Positions 1 through 5,389 of a stretch of DNA of 5,562 bases are shown here, in pieces. The notes beneath the pieces were generated by a model that saw nothing but the letters and a program-made list of their open reading frames with translations, ran no database searches and had not been told where the DNA came from. Within the stretch, counting starts at the first letter, position 1. The number at the start of each line of letters is the position of its first letter. This stretch comes from Akkermansiaceae bacterium. Its GTDB lineage: Bacteria > Verrucomicrobiota > Verrucomicrobiia > Verrucomicrobiales > Akkermansiaceae. The stretch is taken from contig JALZWJ010000340.1 in the NCBI GenBank assembly GCA_023300065.1, forward strand, positions 1-5,562. The letters are read 5' to 3'. Made by a program: the position numbers and the translations under genes.

Positions 1-1
1 C

Positions 2-202
2 CGCAATCTCTTGCGCCGCCGCTTTCGTGAAATCATCCGCAAATGGGGCGACCATCTTCCCGAGAAGAACAGGGTCGTCACCATCGCACGTTGGCGCGCT
101 TCTCAAGCGACCTTCCAAGAGCTAGAAGCTGACTGGATTAAGACCGCCAAGCGCCTCAAAATCTGGCAGGAACCCACCTCTGACCCCACAGACCCATCGT
201 GA
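2..202 (+). CDS. rnpA: Ribonuclease P protein component, C-terminal part (5' end outside window)
   Basis: The protein subunit of RNase P helps the catalytic RNA bind and cleave the 5' leader of precursor tRNAs in the cytoplasm. The reading frame is open from base 2, so only the last 66 residues are present and the start lies upstream. The visible part begins with [13 protein letters not shown], which fits the conserved basic RNR-type helix of RnpA (usually RNR-(I/L)-KR-x-x-RE), although the third residue is Leu here. A helical tail with W and K/R residues follows, as in the family C-terminus, then a short TSDPTDPS extension. Its stop codon overlaps the yidD start (GTGA at 199-202), so the two are probably translationally coupled. 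The call rests on the motif plus the rnpA-yidD-yidC order, which is very widely conserved in bacteria. The TTG at 11 is an internal Leu codon and not the start. Confidence 0.9.
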   Translation, partial: RNLLRRRFREIIRKWGDHLPEKNRVVTIARWRASQATFQELEADWIKTAKRLKIWQEPTSDPTDPS

Positions 203-480
203 AGTTCCTCATCCGCCTTGGCATCCGCGCTTATCAGATCCTGATTCGCCCCATCCTCCACGCTGTCGGCGGGCCAAACTGCGGTTGCCGCTACACCCCC
301 TCTTGCTCTCATTATTATCTCGAAGCGGTCGAGGCCCACGGCTCTCTGAAAGGGAGCTACCTCGGTATTCGTAGGATTTTACGCTGTCATCCTTGGGGCG
401 GGTGCGGTTATGACCCCGTCCCACCAACTGGAGGATGTGAAACACCACCCTCCTCCTCTAAAAATTCTCCCACTCACTAA
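199..480 (+). CDS. yidD: YidD, membrane protein insertion efficiency factor
   Basis: YidD is a small inner-membrane-associated protein that improves insertion of membrane proteins by YidC/Sec. This 93-residue product matches the family along its length. It has an N-terminal amphipathic helix (residues 1-22, [19 protein letters not shown]), then the Cys-rich core [10 protein letters not shown] (residues 30-39), EAVEAHG (42-48), and the signature [18 protein letters not shown] (58-75). Cysteines lie at 28, 30, 36, 63, 69 and 80. The last 17 residues, after the PVPP end of the core, are a polar Ser/Pro tail with no obvious function. The start is GTG inside the rnpA stop region (4-base overlap), which gives the expected family N-terminus. 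No Shine-Dalgarno sequence is visible, so reinitiation from rnpA translation is likely. The stop lies 9 bases before the preferred yidC ATG. Confidence 0.95.
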   Translation: MKFLIRLGIRAYQILIRPILHAVGGPNCGCRYTPSCSHYYLEAVEAHGSLKGSYLGIRRILRCHPWGGCGYDPVPPTGGCETPPSSSKNSPTH

Positions 481-489
481 TTATTGATC

Positions 490-2334
490 ATGGATCGTAA
501 AGCTTGGATCGTCGTCACCCTCTGCGGGATATTACTCGCCATCAGCCTGTTTCAATCTGCCGAAAACACGAAAGTGTTACAGGAGCAGAGAATTGCGGAT
601 GAAAAGAAAGCAGCCGCTGAACAAGCCGCCGCCACCCCCGAAGAAAAACTCCCGGAACTCACCGTCGAGAAGCGCCCTGCCCCAGTAGACCGCGGCACCG
701 AAGAGAACCACGAGATCAAGACCTCCACCAACACCTTCACCCTCTCCTCCTTCGAGGGCGGGATCGCTAAAAACGAACTCCTCGAAGAAAAATCCGTCCA
801 CGATGACAGCAACGTCACCATGAACGACCTCGGCCGCAACCGCATCGGCGCCCTCACCCGCCTCTCTGGCGCCTCCCTTGAGAAAGCTGGCTACTACGAG
901 CTCGCCGCCAGCGATGAGAACTCAGCCACCTTCACAGGCCAGACCCTAAACAACCTCGACGTCACCAAAACTTGGACCCGCGTCACCGACGGCGCAGGCA
1001 GCGACCACCGCATCACCTTCACCCTCAAGCTCACCAACCCGACCGAGGGCGAGATCTCCCTCAGCGACGTCGCCATCTTCAGTGGCTCCGCCGCCCCCGT
1101 GCACTTGGATGAACGCCCGAACTACCTCAACTTCTTCTGGAATGAGAACGGAGACTTTGACTCCGAAACAAACGGCTACTTCAGCAGCTTCTTCGGAGCC
1201 GACCCCACCGAATTTAGCCAAACCCTCGCCGGTGGAACGAACTTCACCGGAGTCGAGAACCAATTCTTCGCCACCATCATCAGCCCAAAGGAGGCCTACC
1301 CCGCCACCTACCGCGTCGTCCAGAAAACGATCGAACTCCCCTCCGCACGCGGCGGCGAAACCGGAAACTCCTTCAACACCACCCTCTCCCTCCGCGACGA
1401 AGCAATTCCCGCGGGAGAGAGCCGCACCTATGTCTACGACATCTTCATGGGGCCTAAGAATAACGCCCTCATCCGCAGCCTCGATGGTGACAAAGGCGGA
1501 GTCATGGACTACGGCTTCTTTGATTGGATTAGCCGTGGACTCAACTGGCTCCTCAACTTCCTCGCCGGGATCTTTGGCGGAGGCGGCTGGGCTTGGGGAT
1601 GGGCCATCGTTGTCACCACCCTCATCATCCGCACCATCATGTGGCCGCTCCACGCGAAGTCCACCCGCACCATGAAGCGGATGTCTAAGCTCCAGCCTAA
1701 GATCAAAGCGCTCAAGGAAAAGTATCCTGATAATCCTAATAAGATGAACCAGGAGATGATGCAGCTCTACAAGCAATACGGGGTCAACCCGATGGGCGGC
1801 TGCCTCCCCATGCTCTTCCAGATCCCCGTCTTCTTCGGCTTCTACAACATGCTTCAATATGCCGTTGAACTGCGGAATCAGCCCTTCCTCGGCTGGGTCA
1901 CCGACCTCTCTCAGCCCGACACCGTCGGCCATGTCCTAGGCATCCCCATCAACATCCTCCCCATCCTCATGGCCGTCACGATGTTCCTCCAGATGCAGAT
2001 CACCCCAAAAACGGGCGACAAAATGCAGCAGCGCATCTTCATGCTCATGCCGCTCATCTTCTTCTTCTTCTGTTACAACTTCGCTTCCGCCCTCGCCCTC
2101 TACTGGACGACACAGAACATCTTCTCCATCGGCCAGACCTGGCTCATGCAGAGAATGCCTGAGCCAGAGCTCAAGACCGCCAAGAACGCCGGTAAGAAAA
2201 GCTGGATGCAGAAGATGGCTGACCGGGCTGAAGAAGCCCAGAAACAGCGCCAAGCTCAGCAAAAAGCAGGCGGACGCCCCGGCCAGAAGCAGGCAAAGAT
2301 TAAAAAGCCACGCGGACCAAAAACTGGCGGATAA
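490..2334 (+). CDS. yidC: YidC/Oxa1-family membrane protein insertase
   Basis: YidC inserts and folds inner-membrane proteins, alone or with SecYEG. From the ATG at 490 the product is 614 residues, somewhat longer than the E. coli protein. An N-terminal membrane anchor (about 5-22) precedes a charged Ala/Glu linker and a large periplasmic domain (about 75-330, ending in YVYDIFMGPK). The conserved insertase core follows: an amphipathic helix (343-360), a membrane segment with the hydrophilic-groove Arg (IIRTIMWPL, R381), the basic cytoplasmic hairpin loop (about 387-430, KRMSKLQPKIKALKEKYP), the family block GVNPMGGCLPMLFQIPVFFG (431-450), and further segments around 482-502, 515-535 and 536-552. 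The tail from about 559 is rich in Lys, Arg and Gln. A TTG at 484 is in frame, but ATG 490 gives the usual MDRKAWI-type start. No Shine-Dalgarno sequence is seen. It probably shares a transcript with rnpA and yidD. Confidence 0.97.
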   Translation: MDRKAWIVVTLCGILLAISLFQSAENTKVLQEQRIADEKKAAAEQAAATPEEKLPELTVEKRPAPVDRGTEENHEIKTSTNTFTLSSFEGGIAKNELLEEKSVHDDSNVTMNDLGRNRIGALTRLSGASLEKAGYYELAASDENSATFTGQTLNNLDVTKTWTRVTDGAGSDHRITFTLKLTNPTEGEISLSDVAIFSGSAAPVHLDERPNYLNFFWNENGDFDSETNGYFSSFFGADPTEFSQTLAGGTNFTGVENQFFATIISPKEAYPATYRVVQKTIELPSARGGETGNSFNTTLSLRDEAIPAGESRTYVYDIFMGPKNNALIRSLDGDKGGVMDYGFFDWISRGLNWLLNFLAGIFGGGGWAWGWAIVVTTLIIRTIMWPLHAKSTRTMKRMSKLQPKIKALKEKYPDNPNKMNQEMMQLYKQYGVNPMGGCLPMLFQIPVFFGFYNMLQYAVELRNQPFLGWVTDLSQPDTVGHVLGIPINILPILMAVTMFLQMQITPKTGDKMQQRIFMLMPLIFFFFCYNFASALALYWTTQNIFSIGQTWLMQRMPEPELKTAKNAGKKSWMQKMADRAEEAQKQRQAQQKAGGRPGQKQAKIKKPRGPKTGG

Positions 2335-2361
2335 TTCTCCTTTCCCGACCCAGGAACTCAC

Positions 2362-2388
2362 TCGGGGAGAGATCCCCCGAAAGTTTTT
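2362..2388 (+). terminator. Possible rho-independent terminator after yidC
   Basis: The inverted repeat TCGGGG (2362-2367) and CCCCGA (2375-2380) forms a six-pair, mostly G-C stem with a seven-base loop. Three bases later there is a T5 run (2384-2388). An outer AACT/AGTT pairing (2355-2358 with 2382-2385) could lengthen the stem. The position, 28 bases after the yidC stop, is right for ending the rnpA-yidD-yidC transcript. The T run is short, so termination may be partial. Confidence 0.5.
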
Positions 2389-2508
2389 AAGGATGGACGA
2401 TCTGGCGATGGTAGCCGAAAGTTACGGCCTAGGTAACCACAGCCCCCTCTGACCCAAGGGAGACAAATCTGCCCCACTTGCTCGAAACACCGAGCCACAA
2501 ACCAAGCT

Positions 2509-2518
2509 CCCCCCCCCC
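2509..2518 (+). repeat. Homopolymer tract of ten C
   Basis: Ten consecutive C residues end four bases upstream of the ATG at 2523. If translation starts at 2523 the tract is in the untranslated leader. If it starts at the in-frame TTG at 2478 the tract is coding (Ser-Pro-Pro-Pro) and length changes would shift the frame. Such tracts are prone to slippage, and also to sequencing error. Confidence 0.9.
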
Positions 2519-2522
2519 AACC

Positions 2523-3455
2523 ATGAAACGCCTCCTCTCCCTCGCCTTCATCTGGGCCACCACAGTCACCGGATTTGCTCAGGAAAAACCCCTCAGCGAA
2601 ATTGACCGTGAGCTTCTGCTCGAGAAGTTGGAAAAGATTCAAGAGAACTGTGACCACACCGTAAACGGCCGGTGTAGCGTCGCCCTCGCCGCTTTCCGCA
2701 GCGCCCGCGATAATGAAGCCGCCGCCCACGCCCTTTACCTAAACTGCATCGAAAAACTCCGCTTTGAAGACGAGGCGAAGAAAGCGAGCGCGTTCCGCGA
2801 TTGGAAGAAAACTCATAAGGAACGGACTGATACCCCCGGCTTCCGCCTCGCTTTACGCCACCAACTCAACTGGCTCGTGCTCAGTTTAGAAGCGGCCGAG
2901 AGTCAAGAAACCAGCAAGCTGGCTGGAAAGGGAATCGCCGTTCTAGAAGCAATCCTGCGCGATGCCGATAAACTAAAAGGCCAGAAGAGGCTCCTCGAGA
3001 GCCCCGTGATGAGTAGTATTTTCGCGAAAGCCTACGAGGTCAACACGATCAGCGCCGACAGCTGGCCCACCTCACCCCTCGCCATCGAGTCACTCTACAA
3101 TGACGTCATCCTCCCACCTCTCCGCACTCCCACCACCACTGCGGCCCTCCGTCAGAGTTGGCTCAAGCGCATCGAGCACGAGGGCCTTCTCCTCGAAAAA
3201 TGGACGGAAGAAGGGGACGCCGATAAAAACCGCAAGCCAGCCTTCGACAAATGGCTCCTCCAAGGTCGTAAAGACCTCATGTGGTCCATGGAGGTCGACC
3301 TCTTCACCAGCGGCGACCAAAAAGGATCCGCGCTACGCATGCTAGAACATCTCAAGGTAAACCTCGCCCACAAATCAGCCCCGAACTGGATTGAACAATT
3401 CACGGCACTGGTCAAAGGTCAGAGCGCCGAAGAAAACCCCGAAACAACCGAGTAA
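2523..3455 (+). CDS. Secreted protein of unknown function, mostly helical
   Basis: I do not recognise this family. From ATG 2523 the product is 310 residues and begins with a clear signal peptide (MKRLLSLAFIWATTVTGFA, cleavage likely after A19), so it should be exported to the periplasm or beyond. The mature part looks largely helical, rich in Glu, Lys, Leu and Ala, with three cysteines (43, 51, 75) in the first quarter and several Trp (94, 117, 181, 213, 227, 244, 254, 289). A more distinctive central stretch is LYNDVILPPLR (191-201). No catalytic motif, lipobox or membrane segment beyond the signal peptide is visible. The frame extends upstream to TTG 2478, which would add 15 residues before the signal peptide; ATG 2523 is preferred because it gives a normal signal-peptide n-region. 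Its stop abuts the start of the deacetylase gene (TAAGTG), so the two are almost certainly co-translated and may act together. Confidence 0.8.
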   Translation: MKRLLSLAFIWATTVTGFAQEKPLSEIDRELLLEKLEKIQENCDHTVNGRCSVALAAFRSARDNEAAAHALYLNCIEKLRFEDEAKKASAFRDWKKTHKERTDTPGFRLALRHQLNWLVLSLEAAESQETSKLAGKGIAVLEAILRDADKLKGQKRLLESPVMSSIFAKAYEVNTISADSWPTSPLAIESLYNDVILPPLRTPTTTAALRQSWLKRIEHEGLLLEKWTEEGDADKNRKPAFDKWLLQGRKDLMWSMEVDLFTSGDQKGSALRMLEHLKVNLAHKSAPNWIEQFTALVKGQSAEENPETTE

Positions 3456-4694
3456 GTGAAACCCCTCATCATCATTCTCACCCTGGGCCTCGCCCAAGCC
3501 CAAGCTCAGGCCCAAGACGCCAAGCCCTTAGAACCCACGGTTCCAGTCGTCCCTGTAACGCCAGAAGCCGAGGCCGAGGCCCCAGAGCCCCCAGCACAGG
3601 CCCTCGTCGTCGAGGAGCCAGAAGAGGGCACAGAACCAATGCCAACGGTAGACCCAGTGACTCCCACCGAGCCTATTGAGCCCAAGCTCTCCCCCGCCGA
3701 AGACCCCGAAAAACTCTTTCAAAAAGGCTTCGACCTAGGACGCGTGGGCGATAGCCCCACCGGCTCCTACCGCCGCCTCATCCAGCGGACCGTCATGATC
3801 GGGGAACCTCAACAGGCCCACCACGCCATCCTCACCTTCGATGACCAAATCCTCCCCACCGACCGAGGTCACTCCAGCGCGATGACTATCGCCAAAGACC
3901 TCCAACCACGCGGAGTCCGGGCCATCTTCTTTGCCAACGTCCCAGCCGTCTCAGAGAAGTCGCTCGATATCATCCTGCGGCGCACCTCAGACCGCGCGAA
4001 GCAAAAGGAACAGGTCCTAAACCTCCTCAACTCACAGCGCACCGCCTTTGTCAAAGGCCTCCGCGACCTCCTCAAAATCAAAAAAGGCGACCAATACATT
4101 TGCGAGGTCTTTAACCACACCGCCTTCCACCAAAACATGTCTCGCTTCAAGAAAGATGGCGAGCGGATGGAAATGTGTTTTGTCGGCATCCGTTTCATTG
4201 AGGAATGCCTCGCAGAAGCCTATGAAGCTGAGCGACCCGGCATCCCACGCCTCCGCTACTTCCGCTTCCCCTTCCTCGCAGAGCCCCGTGATAAAACGGC
4301 CAAGACCGAGCTCAATACGCTCTTCACCGAATTCGGGCTCCTCTCCCTTGGCGAGACGCAAGACTCTAAAGACTTCAACAATGGCAGCTCGACCCAAGCT
4401 TACAAATCCCTCAAAGCTGCCAAAAAAGGAAAACGCTACGGCGTCAAACAAGGCCCCTACGGCATCGCCGAGCAACCCGTCGCCCTCTTCCACACCAAGA
4501 CTTGGTCTAAGATCAAAAAAGGCGTCTTAAGCTTCCTCGACGAGTATCCCACCAAACCTCCCGTAAAAGCTGTCGTAGAAGCTCCCGCCAAACCGGCTCC
4601 GGCCACACCCGAGACGCCAGCCACACCCACCACTCCCGAGACTGAGACCGGCCCACACCCTGACGCGCCCCCACTCAGGAAGCTCACGCAATAG
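3456..4694 (+). CDS. Secreted CE4/NodB-type polysaccharide deacetylase, divergent
   Basis: This is likely a metal-dependent enzyme that removes N- or O-acetyl groups from an envelope or extracellular polysaccharide. The 412-residue product starts at GTG with a short signal peptide (about 1-19, ending in the AQAQAQAQ run), then a Pro/Glu/Ala-rich linker (about 21-83). The NodB fold follows with all the expected motifs: motif 1 ILTFDD (125-130, catalytic D129 and metal D130), a strand AIFFANVPA (156-164), motif 2 HTAFH (H221, H225, metal ligands), motif 3 RFPF (270-273), a motif-4-like TQDSKDF (301-307) and motif 5 LFH (344-346). It differs from typical CE4 enzymes in having TFDDQ instead of TFDDGP and about 90 residues, instead of about 50, between motifs 1 and 2; the extra part is helical and basic. 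The C-terminus (364-407) is a Pro/Thr/Ala-rich tail. The substrate cannot be told from sequence. The gene directly abuts the preceding secreted-protein gene, and no Shine-Dalgarno sequence is visible. Confidence 0.82.
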   Translation: MKPLIIILTLGLAQAQAQAQDAKPLEPTVPVVPVTPEAEAEAPEPPAQALVVEEPEEGTEPMPTVDPVTPTEPIEPKLSPAEDPEKLFQKGFDLGRVGDSPTGSYRRLIQRTVMIGEPQQAHHAILTFDDQILPTDRGHSSAMTIAKDLQPRGVRAIFFANVPAVSEKSLDIILRRTSDRAKQKEQVLNLLNSQRTAFVKGLRDLLKIKKGDQYICEVFNHTAFHQNMSRFKKDGERMEMCFVGIRFIEECLAEAYEAERPGIPRLRYFRFPFLAEPRDKTAKTELNTLFTEFGLLSLGETQDSKDFNNGSSTQAYKSLKAAKKGKRYGVKQGPYGIAEQPVALFHTKTWSKIKKGVLSFLDEYPTKPPVKAVVEAPAKPAPATPETPATPTTPETETGPHPDAPPLRKLTQ

Positions 4695-4703
4695 ATTCTC
4701 CCC

Positions 4704-5375
4704 ATGCAGGATCTAGAAACCTTCCTTAAGGAGTCGCTCGAAGACTTCGCCCTCAGCCGAGCCGAGAGAAAGGACCTTAAAACCCACCTCGCCGATCTCC
4801 GTGGAGATCCCTCTAGCGAGGCCAAGGTCCGGCAACTCGCCTTCCAACTCGCACAGGGCGCAATCGATGAATTTGGCCAGATCACCGCGCTCGATTGGCT
4901 CCAAGGCGTGATCAAGCTCCTCTACACCCAGGAAAACAAGATCAAGTCCTCCGCCTACTTCAGTCCCGGCGGCGACTGCCTCCACCGCATCCAGCGGCTC
5001 ATCGAGGAGGCCCAGCGCACCCTCGACCTCTGCGTCTTCACCATCACCGATAACCGCATCGTTGCGAAACTTGAGGAGGCTCACAAACGCGGCATCGCGA
5101 TCCGCGTCATTTCCGATAACGATAAATCGAGCGACCTAGGGTCCGACCTCGACCACCTCATCAAGATCGGGATCGACTGCCGCTTCGACCGAACCTCCGC
5201 CCACATGCACCATAAATTTGCAGTCGCGGATCATGACCTCCTCCTCACCGGGAGCTATAACTGGACCCGCTCCGCCGCCAGCGCGAATGATGAAAACATC
5301 ATCGTCACCAATAACCCGGCGATGGTGAATAGCTTCGCCGAGAAGTTTCAGGAAATCTGGGCGAAATTCCGCTGA
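4704..5375 (+). CDS. Phospholipase D-superfamily protein, single HKD (PLD6/Nuc-like)
   Basis: This 223-residue protein has one complete HKD motif, HHKFAVAD (H169, K171, D176), followed by LLTGSYNWTRSA (180-191) and NDEN (195-198), the full PLD catalytic block. Upstream elements also fit: YFSPGG (85-90), LDLCVFTITDNRI (107-119) and IRVISDND (133-140), plus GSDLDHL (146-152). The run HMHHKFAV with a GS-x-NWTRSA block is typical of the mitochondrial cardiolipin hydrolase/Zucchini (PLD6) and bacterial Nuc branch. Those enzymes work as homodimers and cleave nucleic acid or phospholipid phosphodiesters through a covalent phosphohistidine. Residues 1-75 are an extra helical domain (LSRAERKDLKTHLADL) of uncertain identity, faintly TerB-like. 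There is no signal peptide, so a cytoplasmic role is expected; nuclease or lipase activity cannot be decided here. The ATG lies 9 bases after the deacetylase stop, suggesting the same operon. Confidence 0.85.
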   Translation: MQDLETFLKESLEDFALSRAERKDLKTHLADLRGDPSSEAKVRQLAFQLAQGAIDEFGQITALDWLQGVIKLLYTQENKIKSSAYFSPGGDCLHRIQRLIEEAQRTLDLCVFTITDNRIVAKLEEAHKRGIAIRVISDNDKSSDLGSDLDHLIKIGIDCRFDRTSAHMHHKFAVADHDLLLTGSYNWTRSAASANDENIIVTNNPAMVNSFAEKFQEIWAKFR

Positions 5376-5389
5376 TTCAGAGTCAAAAC

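Larger units (their letters stand above)
2335..2522 (+). other. Intergenic leader between yidC and the secreted-protein cluster
   Basis: This 188-base gap is the only sizeable non-coding space in the window. Read in order it holds a likely terminator (2362-2388), a segment with two competing stems (2412-2437), a purine run AAGGGAGA (2456-2463) and a run of ten C (2509-2518) ending four bases before ATG 2523. The nine-base word CCGAAAGTT occurs twice, at 2377-2385 and 2415-2423. I cannot pick out a convincing -35/-10 promoter, although one would be expected here if the downstream genes form their own operon. Confidence 0.5.

Noticed and set aside
1082..1675. Open + strand frame inside yidC (197 codons)
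   Set aside because: The product is almost entirely Ser, Pro, Thr and Ala, as expected from an off-frame reading of a GC-rich gene, and it lies wholly within yidC.
946..1932. Long open frame on the - strand opposite yidC (328 codons)
   Set aside because: It is antisense to well-conserved YidC sequence, its product has the Gly/Glu/Val-rich make-up of a GC-rich reverse shadow, and it matches no family.
2404..2460. GGCGATGG followed by GCC, recalling the 5' half of a fluoride riboswitch
   Set aside because: The conserved 3' half is not recognisable, and the downstream gene is not a fluoride channel or related transporter. The similarity is limited to a short word.
3492..3515. AQAQAQAQ run in the deacetylase signal peptide as a slippage repeat
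   Set aside because: The DNA copies already differ (GCCCAA, GCTCAG), and Ala-Gln near a cleavage site is common, so it is unlikely to be unstable.
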